Source: an uncultured Methanobrevibacter sp. (GTDB lineage Archaea; Methanobacteriota; Methanobacteria; Methanobacteriales; Methanobacteriaceae). From it: a stretch of 64,000 nucleotides of DNA. The notes under the pieces are model-generated. The model saw nothing but the letters and a program-made list of their open reading frames with translations, made no database searches and had not been told where the DNA came from. Below are positions 39,116 through 47,231 of this stretch, piece by piece; position 1 is the stretch's first letter; each line of letters opens with the position of its first letter. The stretch lies in assembly GCF_900314615.1 (NCBI RefSeq), contig NZ_OMWA01000014.1, forward strand, positions 13,198 through 77,197. Direction: 5' to 3'. The position numbers and the translations under genes were made by a program.

Positions 39116-41707
39116 TCACCCGTTTTCTATTTTTTTAATTAACCAATTAGTTTTTTTAACAATATTTTGTCTATTGAATGCTTTTGCAATCCTTTTGATT
39201 GCATCAAGGTTTTTAACGAAATTATCCAGCCATGAGAATATATCTCCCGGATATACCTGAATCTGATATTTTCTAAACAGCTTATTTGATATATCTTGAG
39301 GGTCCTTGCCTTTAAGTCTTTCGTGAATTATCACTTCTGAAATTCCCCTCTGCATGCATGAGCAGAACGGCCTGTCCTGACATTTGCACTGCATGAAATC
39401 ACTTTGAAGAGCAATCAGTGCATCCTGGAATTTCTTATCAACCTTTTCAATGGCTTCACCTGAAGATATAATGTCCAAAGTGGATTCTGCGAATAATCTG
39501 GTTGAAAATTTAATCTTTAATGCATTGGCTATCTGATTGTGTATAACGCTTGAAAGATAAGCATTTTCAAACATCTCCAAATCAAGGGCCATTGCCAGTA
39601 TAAGTACCTTAAGCTTGTCATATTTGTCCTTTTTCTTATACATTGGAGACAAGCCGACATAACGTTTAAGATAATTGTAATCGTTTAATGTATTTTTAAT
39701 AAATTCCGCATCCTCAATTGATAAAAATGAAACTGATGCGGCACGGCCGTACCTGGTTACCTGCAGTCTGTTGTTGTAACTTCTATCAATAAGACCAAGG
39801 TCTTCCATCTCATCAACTGCAATCTTTATGCTTATCGGAACGTCAATATTCTTATAGAATTTATTTAACTCATCCATTGAGTTTATTGATGTTGATGATA
39901 TGTCTGCAAGAATCTGTTCATATGCTGACTCTTCATCATATTCAATATATACATCCTCGCTATTGCTTTCCAAAAGTTCCAGCGCCTTTGCTTCTTCTGA
40001 TTCACCGGCAAAATCATTTCCAACTTCAGGAATCAAATATACTATACCTCTGTCATGATATGACGGCCTTCCTGCACGTCCAAGCATCTGTGAAAACTCA
40101 TTGGGATTGATCCATTTATTTCCCATTACCAGTGAGTCGAATATTACCTGTGATGCAGGAAAATCAACACCTGCTGCAAGAGCTGCTGTTGTAACAACAC
40201 ATGAAATCTTTCCCTTGTCAAAGTCCTTTTCAATCTTTTCTTTTTTATAGTAGGAGAGCCCTGCGTGATACGCTTTGGCATTGACTCTTTTGTTTGAGAG
40301 GAAATTTGCAATCTGATGAGTTTTACGCCTTGAATTGGTAAATATTATAGTCTGGCCTCTGAAACCTTTCTTGGATTTTGAATTGAATTCCCTTTTAGCT
40401 AATTTCTGCATCAGGTGACGCTTCTGGGATTCGTTTCTAACATAAACAAGATGCCTTTCAAGAGGAACAGGACGCTCATCGTATTTTACAAGTTTCATGT
40501 TGAATTCATCAGCCAGAAACTCAGGATTTTTGACAGTAGCTGAAAGTCCTATAATTTGAGTTTTAGGATATAAATGTTTTATACGCTTTATCAAACCGTT
40601 CAGGCGTGTTCCCCTGTCTTCATCATCAATCATATGAATTTCATCGATTAGAACAACTCCCAGATTGGACAGGCTGTCTGAATTGCCGTTTCTTAAAAGA
40701 TAATCTATTCCTTCATATGTTGCAACTACAATATCTGATTTTGAAACGTCAGAGTCCGGAAGTTTCAGCTCACCTTTTGCCTTTACACGGTTTCTTCCAA
40801 CCTTAATTGCAACATTTAAACCTAATTTTGAATATTTCTTTTTAAAGTCCCTGTATTTCTGGTTTGCAAGAGCCACAAGCGGAGTGAGAAATACGAATTT
40901 CCGTCCTTTTAAAGCTTCTGTTATTCCTGCAAGCTCCCCTACCAGTGTTTTTCCAGATCCTGTTGCACTTACAACCAGCAAATCTTCCCCTTTAAGGAGT
41001 CCCTCTTTAATGGCAAGATATTGAACCGGCAGTAATTTGGTATTTCCAGAATCCAAGAGAACTTTTTTAAAGTTTTTAGGTATTTTTAACCGTTTCATAT
41101 CAACCGGAGGTACAATATGTCTTGATTTACGGGTCTTATCGAATAATGTCAGGTTTCTGTTTTTCAACGCATCAAAGTGAGGGTCAAGAACTGAGAGTGT
41201 CTTTTCAAGACTTCCGGTTTTTTCAAGTGTCTTTTTGAGATTTCTAAAAATCGCCTTGTCAAAGCCCTGAAGCTTTAGCTCCTCTTTAATTGTATCATGA
41301 GCACAGTCCTTACAGATTAGCTGATTGTTGAATTTATATGAATAATCAGAGTTTACTATTGTAATATTTCCTTCATATGCACAGTAATCGCATACCTGAG
41401 TATGTCTTACCTTGATATTTAGAGATTTTAAGTATTTTTCAACCTTTTCATCTTTGGTTGCCAGAAAAACTGCCTGAGAGCGAAGCAATTTTATGACTTC
41501 TCCAGGAGGCACCAGTTTTTCATTTAATGTGGAGTTGTCCTTAAAGTTATAATCCGCTACAAATCTTGAAATTGCCAATGAATCTCCTTCATGAGCAAAT
41601 TTGATATTTCCAACAAATTCCGGTTCTCTTTTATAATTCAGCGCACCTTTTGGAGAACCTATCGGATATAATCTCCACTGTTTTTTGACTTTCTTTAAAA
41701 CTAGCAT
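39116..41707 (-). CDS. archaeal DEAD/DEAH-box helicase with DUF5814-type N-terminus
   Basis: An 863-residue superfamily 2 helicase, Ski2/Hel308-like in the core. The N-terminus has a Zn-finger-like CDYC...CKDC pair (about 104-135). The motor has ATGSGKT (about 247-253), DEIHMIDD (about 355), GLSATVKNP, TIIFTNSRRKTHQ, and a motif VI region QMLGRAGRPSYHDRG. The C-terminal part adds a further Cys cluster CKCQDRPFCSC (about 774-785) that may bind metal. First gene of a three-gene operon with the HerA-like ATPase and the 163-aa protein. The pairing suggests DNA or RNA processing or repair; the substrate is unknown. The gene starts at the ATG at 41707, just before a region of toxin-antitoxin debris. 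Confidence 0.85.
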   Translation of the reverse strand: MLVLKKVKKQWRLYPIGSPKGALNYKREPEFVGNIKFAHEGDSLAISRFVADYNFKDNSTLNEKLVPPGEVIKLLRSQAVFLATKDEKVEKYLKSLNIKVRHTQVCDYCAYEGNITIVNSDYSYKFNNQLICKDCAHDTIKEELKLQGFDKAIFRNLKKTLEKTGSLEKTLSVLDPHFDALKNRNLTLFDKTRKSRHIVPPVDMKRLKIPKNFKKVLLDSGNTKLLPVQYLAIKEGLLKGEDLLVVSATGSGKTLVGELAGITEALKGRKFVFLTPLVALANQKYRDFKKKYSKLGLNVAIKVGRNRVKAKGELKLPDSDVSKSDIVVATYEGIDYLLRNGNSDSLSNLGVVLIDEIHMIDDEDRGTRLNGLIKRIKHLYPKTQIIGLSATVKNPEFLADEFNMKLVKYDERPVPLERHLVYVRNESQKRHLMQKLAKREFNSKSKKGFRGQTIIFTNSRRKTHQIANFLSNKRVNAKAYHAGLSYYKKEKIEKDFDKGKISCVVTTAALAAGVDFPASQVIFDSLVMGNKWINPNEFSQMLGRAGRPSYHDRGIVYLIPEVGNDFAGESEEAKALELLESNSEDVYIEYDEESAYEQILADISSTSINSMDELNKFYKNIDVPISIKIAVDEMEDLGLIDRSYNNRLQVTRYGRAASVSFLSIEDAEFIKNTLNDYNYLKRYVGLSPMYKKKDKYDKLKVLILAMALDLEMFENAYLSSVIHNQIANALKIKFSTRLFAESTLDIISSGEAIEKVDKKFQDALIALQSDFMQCKCQDRPFCSCMQRGISEVIIHERLKGKDPQDISNKLFRKYQIQVYPGDIFSWLDNFVKNLDAIKRIAKAFNRQNIVKKTNWLIKKIENG

Positions 41708-41731
41708 TGTATTTTAATATATTTTTAATTG

Positions 41732-41845
41732 TTAATAAATTTTAAAAAAAATAATATCTTCAATTATATAATTGAAACGTTCATTATTATCCGAAACAAT
41801 AGACAAGAAAATATTCGTATCCAGAAAATGATGATTATTATCCAA
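41732..41845 (-). pseudogene. truncated PIN-domain toxin (VapC-like) remnant
   Basis: A 37-codon frame starts with TTG at 41845, 7 nt after GAGGG, and reads NNHHFLDTNIFLSIVSDNNE before stopping. FLDTNIFLSIV is the typical first strand and acidic residue of a PIN ribonuclease, but the other ~90 residues are missing. The preceding fragment (41866-42030) is probably its former antitoxin. Best read as the decayed end of a toxin-antitoxin module. Confidence 0.5.
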
Positions 41846-41865
41846 GTTAGTTCCCTCTAAAATTT

Positions 41866-42030
41866 TCAAGATAATTTCTTTTGCTTAGAATTATAATCTT
41901 TTCTAGAATAATCTTTAGTATTAATTAATAGTTCTGTTTTATCAATAGCATTTTCTAAATCATATAAACTATTCTTAAACTCTGAATTCCATTGTTCAAT
42001 TTGATTATAATAATAGCTAAATTTTACTAA
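41866..42030 (-). pseudogene. remnant of a small helical protein, probably the antitoxin partner
   Basis: An open stretch of 54 codons without a usable start, reading YYNQIEQWNSEFKN, SLYDLENAIDKTEL and DYSRKDYNSKQKKLS, then TGA. It is charged and helical, and sits 20 bases before the truncated PIN-domain frame in the order usual for antitoxin then toxin. The 5' end is gone (in-frame stop at 42031-42033). No specific antitoxin family is recognised. Confidence 0.35.
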
Positions 42031-42095
42031 CTAAGAGCAATTTTACTAAGTGAGAATAATTTTATTAAAAAATACAATTAAAAAAAAAGTTTAAA

Positions 42096-42123
42096 ATTTG
42101 ATTACTAATCAATGTAATCAAAT
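42096..42123 (-). terminator. hairpin-plus-U terminator of the DUF368 gene
   Basis: Perfect 10-bp inverted repeat ATTTGATTAC/GTAATCAAAT with an 8-nt loop, followed on the minus strand by TTTAAACTTTTTTTTT. The stop codon (42105-42107) lies inside it. Confidence 0.6.
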
Positions 42124-42974
42124 CTTGTTTCAAGAATAATAATCAGAGCAAATCCGATTATTGCAACAATAACGCAAGGAAGTAATCCTGCAAAGTTTAT
42201 ACTAACTGCATTAGCCACTTCTACAGCCGGAACTTTAAGTGATCCAAGCATTACACCAATGAGAAATGCCATTGTCACTTCCTCATGATTTTTTAAAAGG
42301 AAGTTCAGGATTTTGGAAAATCCTAAAATACCAATCAGGGCACCGACTACAAATACTATGATTTCAGACAGGTGAAACTGGTGAAGTGCATTAAGCATGT
42401 ATTCATACTGGCCTAAAAGCAGAAGCAGAAATGAACCTGAAATTCCCGGAAGAATCATTGCACAGATTGCAATCATACCTGAAAGGAATAATATAATTAA
42501 AGAATGGTTAGCTGCTATCGGATTTAAGCTTACAAATATATATGTTAAAATCATACCGATTATTGCAAAAACAACATGTTTTAAGTTAATCTTTTTGATT
42601 TTTCTAAATAAAATCACCGCTGAAGCTACAATCAGTCCTAAAAAGAATGAATATGTAAGTGCAGTATGAACATCCATACAGTAGGTTACGACTTTTGCCA
42701 GTGTTAAAAATGCAACACCAATACCTAAGATTAACGGTATGAAAAACTTGAAATCAATCTCTTCAAGCAGTTTTGACCAGAATCCTCTTAAATCTCCTTT
42801 AAATAGAGGCCTTACAAATCCGAAACTGATTTTACTAATTGCTTCAACCAAATGACCATAAATTCCAGTAATTAAAGCTATTGTTCCTCCTGAAACACCC
42901 GGAACAATATCTGCAGAGCCCATCAGAACTCCGCGAATGAAAATTAAAATAGCTTCCTTAATATAAAAATTCAA
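42105..42974 (-). CDS. DUF368 membrane protein (PopT-like polyprenyl-phosphate translocase)
   Basis: A 289-residue polytopic membrane protein with about eight to ten hydrophobic segments. The family signature GSADIVPGVSGGTIALITGIY lies near residue 20, and a second, related ICAMILPGISGSFLLLLLGQY near 170 indicates an internal duplication. Bacterial DUF368 proteins (PopT) return undecaprenyl phosphate across the membrane for reuse in wall synthesis. In a pseudomurein-bearing archaeon the same job for its lipid carrier is a reasonable inference. The start is TTG at 42974, with AGGTGAT 4-5 nt upstream. It is monocistronic, with its own terminator. Confidence 0.85.
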   Translation of the reverse strand: MNFYIKEAILIFIRGVLMGSADIVPGVSGGTIALITGIYGHLVEAISKISFGFVRPLFKGDLRGFWSKLLEEIDFKFFIPLILGIGVAFLTLAKVVTYCMDVHTALTYSFFLGLIVASAVILFRKIKKINLKHVVFAIIGMILTYIFVSLNPIAANHSLIILFLSGMIAICAMILPGISGSFLLLLLGQYEYMLNALHQFHLSEIIVFVVGALIGILGFSKILNFLLKNHEEVTMAFLIGVMLGSLKVPAVEVANAVSINFAGLLPCVIVAIIGFALIIILETRFDYID

Positions 42975-43046
42975 TTTATCACCTAGATACTAATTATATA
43001 ATTATTAGGCTAAACTGTTTTAAATAGATTATCAAAAAAAGAAATA

Positions 43047-43074
43047 ATGAATAATTCTAAAAAGAATTATTCAT
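43047..43074 (-). terminator. hairpin-plus-U terminator of the aquaporin operon
   Basis: Perfect 12-bp inverted repeat ATGAATAATTCT/AGAATTATTCAT with loop AAAA, followed on the minus strand by TATTTCTTTTTTTG. The aqpM stop codon is within it. Confidence 0.65.
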
Positions 43075-43840
43075 CATTGAAAGGTTGTGGAAGTTCACAG
43101 ACTCCACTGTCTTTTGCAAGATATGCATATGCAAATGCTGCACAGATTGCACCGAGAATTGGACCGACCAGATAAATTGGGAAGAGACTCCATAGGTTTT
43201 GTCCTCCTAAAATCATGTCCATCAGGTATGGTCCGAATGTACGTGCAGGGTTAATTGATGCACCGGTAAATGCACCTAAAACAACGATAACAGCAGCCAC
43301 AGTCATACCGATAGATATTCCGGCAAAACCAGGTTCTGCTTTTTTATCAACTGCAACACCCATTACAACCATCATTAAGAAAAATGTTCCTAAAAATTCT
43401 GCAAACATTGCCTGGAAGTAGCTTACACCCATTCCAGGAGCTGTTGCGCCTAATCCTCCGATTGCGACAGCCGGAGCGCCGAGGCATAAGTAAAGACATA
43501 AACTTCCTAAACATGCACCGATAACCTGAGCAACTATATAATAAATACTGTCAACCAGATCGATGTTTTTGGTTACAAGAAGCCCGATAGTTACAGCAGG
43601 ATTTAAATGTGCACCGGATATCTTACCGAATACATAAATACATATCATTACAGTCAGACCAAATGCTAAAGCAATAGCAATCCAGTCACCTAAACCGCCT
43701 AAAAGTCCAATTCCAGCAGCGCCAGGAGTAACGCCTTCAGAAATGAGAAGTGTTACAACTGCAGCACCGGTACCGAAAAATACCAAGAAAAATGTTCCAA
43801 GCAGTTCTGCAAAGAATTTTTTTCTAATATTACAAGTCAT
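43067..43840 (-). CDS. aqpM: MIP family channel, AqpM-type aquaporin
   Basis: A 257-residue channel for water and small neutral solutes in the cytoplasmic membrane, with six membrane segments and two half-helix loops. Both signature loops are present: SGAHLNPAVTIG (NPA at 80-82) and TGASINPARTFGP (NPA at 197-199, followed by the selectivity-filter Arg). The N-terminus FFAELLGTFFLVFFGTGAA is typical. It closely resembles methanogen AqpM, for which water and glycerol passage has been described. It lies 9 bases after the DUF2193 gene and is followed by a strong terminator, so the two form an operon. The ribosome binding site is weak (GCGAT), which fits translation coupled to the gene before it. 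Confidence 0.9.
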   Translation of the reverse strand: MTCNIRKKFFAELLGTFFLVFFGTGAAVVTLLISEGVTPGAAGIGLLGGLGDWIAIALAFGLTVMICIYVFGKISGAHLNPAVTIGLLVTKNIDLVDSIYYIVAQVIGACLGSLCLYLCLGAPAVAIGGLGATAPGMGVSYFQAMFAEFLGTFFLMMVVMGVAVDKKAEPGFAGISIGMTVAAVIVVLGAFTGASINPARTFGPYLMDMILGGQNLWSLFPIYLVGPILGAICAAFAYAYLAKDSGVCELPQPFNDE

Positions 43841-43849
43841 TTTTATCGC

Positions 43850-45349
43850 CTATACAGCTTCTCTCCATTGACAGTATTCGTGTTTGTTGTCCACAAGTGA
43901 AGCGGCAGCACAGTTTTTACAACCCCTTACAGGTGATCCTGGTGCTCCTTTGTTAAGTGCAATGATGTTTGTCATCATGGTTGCTGTAATTGGTTCTGAG
44001 GTTAAAAGACATGGATAGTCTGCTAATCTCATGAGTGAAGAGAATCTTACTGTAATTGCACATGCAGGATAAGTGTATCTTTGTGGGTTCATTACAATTT
44101 CACTTTCAAGAATTGGGCTTAAGTCAACTGCCAATCCATTGATTTTTGGCACTAGTTCTCCGCCGGTGCCTGCTCTGAACTTACGGGCTGAACTGATTGC
44201 GTTAAATCCTCTGTAAATCATGTCCATAAAGTCACAGTTGTGCAATTCAGCAGCTGCACCTCTTGTTGGATACTGCTGTACAAAGTTGTGGAATCTTTTG
44301 GAGAACAGGTCAACTACCATCGGAGCATTGAATCCGTCAAGTTCCAGGATGAATTCAGTAGCGCATGCTGATGAACCAGTAGCTAATTTAAGCACGTCAA
44401 ATTCTGATTTATAGTTACCAAGGTTGGATGTTAATGTGTTTCCGATTACGTCTGCAGTTGCCTGAACGATAGCTAAAGTAACGTCATCCTTACACATGTT
44501 GTAGGTTGATTGACCTATGTGGTGTCCGATATCACCAACACAGTATGCAGGAACTGTTACAATGTTTCCGTAGTGTACTCCATCATCCATTGCAGCTTTA
44601 ACTGTTGAAGTCATTGCTTTTTTATACTTGTTCATGTAGTCTCTTACATCAAATGAAGAGTGGTCTGCATCATCCATTAATGTTCCTTGTCCTTCAATAG
44701 GAGTTTTATAAATCATTTGCAATGCTTCAATTTCCTTTTCTGTTGCTTCAGCCGCAGTTGCTCCTGCTTCAATAGCGTTTGCAAATGCATCCCCAATACC
44801 GTAGGATGTGTTCATACCCCATGATTTTGCAGATAGAATTGCCTGTTTGTGAGCCTCAGGAATATCTATTTTTTGCAGTATTTGATTTACAACATTACTG
44901 GTACTTCCAGGCATCAGTGCAAAGTCCACTACACAAGTCGGTCCGTAAAATCCGCCGTATCTTCTGATTGATTCTTTTGCAACAATAGCTTCATTATCGG
45001 CGATAGCCTGGATAAATTTGTCTACACTGTCTGCAAATTCACCGTCTTCTTCACACAAGATTTCCAGTACAGGAGGGGTCTGGAAATGTTCAATGAACGG
45101 GTCATCTTCGCATTTTAATGTGTCAGTAATGGAAGACAAAATTTCGTAATGGTTTTTTACAGATTCCTTGTGCAGGTTAATTACTGATTCTGCCTGGTTG
45201 TCTAATGCTTTCATGCCAGATACTGCATCTGCATAAGGTTTCGCATCAGTAATTTTAAAGTCATTGTACCTATTTTCTGATATAACGCTAACGTCTGCTT
45301 TTTGAGCAGCCATTGACTCGTTTATCATTTTTTCATATAACTCTCTCAT
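43850..45349 (-). CDS. DUF2193 family protein
   Basis: A 499-residue soluble protein found in methanogens, function unknown. No signal peptide or membrane segment is seen. Recognisable stretches are the central RRYGGFYGPTCVVDFALMPG, CVGDIGHHIGQSTYNMC, and a C-terminal Cys-rich tail RGCKNCAAASL...HEYC that could bind a metal or iron-sulfur cluster. The start is ATG at 45349 with AGGTGAT 4 nt upstream; a GTG three codons earlier is part of that site and is rejected. First gene of an operon with the aquaporin. The close pairing suggests a link to the solute the channel carries, but nothing in the sequence identifies an activity. Confidence 0.8.
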   Translation of the reverse strand: MRELYEKMINESMAAQKADVSVISENRYNDFKITDAKPYADAVSGMKALDNQAESVINLHKESVKNHYEILSSITDTLKCEDDPFIEHFQTPPVLEILCEEDGEFADSVDKFIQAIADNEAIVAKESIRRYGGFYGPTCVVDFALMPGSTSNVVNQILQKIDIPEAHKQAILSAKSWGMNTSYGIGDAFANAIEAGATAAEATEKEIEALQMIYKTPIEGQGTLMDDADHSSFDVRDYMNKYKKAMTSTVKAAMDDGVHYGNIVTVPAYCVGDIGHHIGQSTYNMCKDDVTLAIVQATADVIGNTLTSNLGNYKSEFDVLKLATGSSACATEFILELDGFNAPMVVDLFSKRFHNFVQQYPTRGAAAELHNCDFMDMIYRGFNAISSARKFRAGTGGELVPKINGLAVDLSPILESEIVMNPQRYTYPACAITVRFSSLMRLADYPCLLTSEPITATMMTNIIALNKGAPGSPVRGCKNCAAASLVDNKHEYCQWREAV

Positions 45350-45503
45350 TTTTATCACCTAGGTAATAAGAGCAGAATATACTCTTAAATAATAATAAAT
45401 TATTCACCATATTATTTAAATCTGTTTAAATGATTTTTTTAAAGAAAAGAGTTATTGTTAAATGTTTAATGAACAAAAAAATAGTTGAATAATTTTAAAA
45501 ATT

Positions 45504-45527
45504 AAAGTGGAAAAATTTATCCACTTT
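45504..45527 (-). terminator. hairpin-plus-U terminator of the amtB-glnK operon
   Basis: AAAGTGG/CCACTTT arms around a 10-nt loop, 15 bases after the glnK stop, followed on the minus strand by AATTTTTAAAATT. Confidence 0.6.
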
Positions 45528-45541
45528 TTAAAATAATTTAG

Positions 45542-45880
45542 CTAAACTGCATCAGAACCTCGCTCACCTGTCCTGATTCTTATTACTTCTTCAACATCAG
45601 AAACAAATATCTTACCGTCACCGACCTCACCGGTTCTGGCACTTTCAATAATGATATCGATTATATCTTCAAGGTCCTCTTCATTTACAATCAGTTCAAC
45701 TCTGGTTTTTGGAATCAGATCAACACAGTAGCTGGAACCTCTGTATGATTCGCGAGTACCCATTTGTCTGCCTCTTCCTTTAACTGTTGAAACGTTCATT
45801 CCTTCGCATCCTGCTTTTAAAAGAGATGCTTTTACATTGTCAAACATTTCTTCTCTTATTACTGCAATAATCCTTTTCAT
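45542..45880 (-). CDS. glnK: PII nitrogen regulatory protein GlnK
   Basis: A 112-residue trimeric signal protein that senses 2-oxoglutarate and ATP/ADP and plugs the ammonium channel AmtB when nitrogen is sufficient. The T-loop is clear (GRGRQMGTRESYRGSSYCVD, residues 35-54), with Tyr at 51, the uridylylation position in bacteria. The B-loop TGEVGDGKIFV and C-loop (IRIRTGERG) follow. It begins 18 bases after amtB and belongs to the same transcript, controlled by the NrpR-type operator upstream of amtB. Modification of Tyr51 in this organism is not implied. Confidence 0.95.
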   Translation of the reverse strand: MKRIIAVIREEMFDNVKASLLKAGCEGMNVSTVKGRGRQMGTRESYRGSSYCVDLIPKTRVELIVNEEDLEDIIDIIIESARTGEVGDGKIFVSDVEEVIRIRTGERGSDAV

Positions 45881-45898
45881 ATTACCACCCTAAAATAA

Positions 45899-47107
45899 TT
45901 ATATCCTATAACCTGATTCTTTGTGCAATGCTGAATCAAGACCGGTTATCTCTTCTTTATCTTCAACTCTTAATCCTACTGTTATATCTAGTACTTTTGC
46001 TATTAATAGACTTGCAACAAATGCAAATGCCGCTGTTGCAGCAACTGCTATAATTTGAACCAGCAGCTGATTCGGATTTCCGTAAAAGAGTCCTGCAACC
46101 CCATTTATTGCCGGAGATGCAAACAGTCCTGTTGCTATCAGTCCCCAGACTCCTGAAAGCCCGTGGACTCCGAATACATCCAGAGCATCATCATATCCAA
46201 ATCTGTCCTTGAGATTGTATACTGCATAATATGATATTAAAGCTGCACCCAGACCTATCACTATTGAACCTGAAAGGGAAACAAAACCTGCCGCAGGAGT
46301 GATTGCTACAAGACCTGCAACCGCACCGGTTATTGCTCCAAGAACTGTCGGTTTTCCGATTTTCATTACATCAAGTATTACCCATACAATCATTGCCACT
46401 GCCGCTGCAGTATTTGAAACAAGTATTGCTGAACCTGCAAGTCCGTTAGCTGCCAGTGCAGATCCTCCGTTGAATCCCATCCATCCGAACCATAGAAATC
46501 CTGCGCCTAAAATTGAATATCCAAGGTTGTGAGGAAGCAGTGATGTATCTCTTCTTTTACCTAATACAAGTGCCAATGCAAGAGCTGAAAAACCTGAGTT
46601 GACCTCTACTGCAACTCCTCCTGCAAAATCAATTGCACCCATATTCATCAGCCATCCTCCGCCCCATATCCAGTGACATATAGGAATATAGACAAATGTG
46701 ACCCACAATACTGTAAAAAGAATCCATGATTTAGTTTTCATTCTTCCAACGATTGCACCTGAAACGACTGCTGCTGTAAGGGCAGCAAAGGTAAGCTGAA
46801 AACCTGCATAAACAAATGTAGGAATAGTTCCTGTAAGTGAATCGACACCTATTCCTTCCATTAAAAGACTTTGAGGAATTCCGATTATTCCAGAAAGACT
46901 TTCCGGAGCGAATGCTATCTGATATCCGTATAAAATCCATATAATACTTGCTATTGCAAATGCAATGAGCGATAAAAACATTGAGTTTAAAACGTTTTTT
47001 CTTTTTGACAAACCGCCATAGAAAAATGCTATACCTGGAATACTCATTAAAAGAACCATAATTGTTGCAACAAGCATCCAGGCAGTATTACCTGTACTTA
47101 AAACCAT
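45899..47107 (-). CDS. amtB: ammonium transporter
   Basis: A 402-residue membrane channel of the Amt/Mep/Rh family with eleven predicted helices, importing ammonium. Visible family motifs are FFYGGLSKRKNVLN near the N-terminus, CHWIWGGGWL around the first pore-lining segment, DFAGGVAVEVNSGFSALALALVLGKR (conserved DFAGG-type turn) and DALDVFGVHGLSGVWGLIATG with the second pore His. The start is ATG at 47107, with AGTGAT 4 nt upstream; a GTG three codons earlier lies in that site. It is transcribed with glnK. A TATA box and a perfect GGAA-N6-TTCC operator sit just upstream, so expression under nitrogen limitation is expected. Confidence 0.95.
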   Translation of the reverse strand: MVLSTGNTAWMLVATIMVLLMSIPGIAFFYGGLSKRKNVLNSMFLSLIAFAIASIIWILYGYQIAFAPESLSGIIGIPQSLLMEGIGVDSLTGTIPTFVYAGFQLTFAALTAAVVSGAIVGRMKTKSWILFTVLWVTFVYIPICHWIWGGGWLMNMGAIDFAGGVAVEVNSGFSALALALVLGKRRDTSLLPHNLGYSILGAGFLWFGWMGFNGGSALAANGLAGSAILVSNTAAAVAMIVWVILDVMKIGKPTVLGAITGAVAGLVAITPAAGFVSLSGSIVIGLGAALISYYAVYNLKDRFGYDDALDVFGVHGLSGVWGLIATGLFASPAINGVAGLFYGNPNQLLVQIIAVAATAAFAFVASLLIAKVLDITVGLRVEDKEEITGLDSALHKESGYRI

Positions 47108-47143
47108 AATTATCACTAACCAAAATGTCGGAAAGACAATGTC

Positions 47144-47157
47144 GGAAATTATCTTCC
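47144..47157 (-). promoter_or_regulatory. NrpR-type nitrogen operator for amtB-glnK
   Basis: GGAA-ATTATC-TTCC is an exact match to the GGAA-N6-TTCC palindrome bound by the archaeal nitrogen repressor NrpR. It lies where transcription from the TATA box at 47181-47190 would begin, so a bound repressor would block the polymerase. An AATGTCGGAAA element is repeated 14 bases further downstream (47124-47134), giving a second, imperfect half-site. Confidence 0.8.
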
Positions 47158-47180
47158 GTCAAAAATATATTGAACAAAAT

Positions 47181-47190
47181 AGTATATAAA
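47181..47190 (-). promoter_or_regulatory. TATA box of amtB-glnK
   Basis: Minus-strand TTTATATACT, about 25 nt before the expected start next to the NrpR-type operator. Confidence 0.6.
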
Positions 47191-47231
47191 TGTTGGGAAA
47201 ATTTAAAAAAAATAGTGAATAATAGAAGAAA

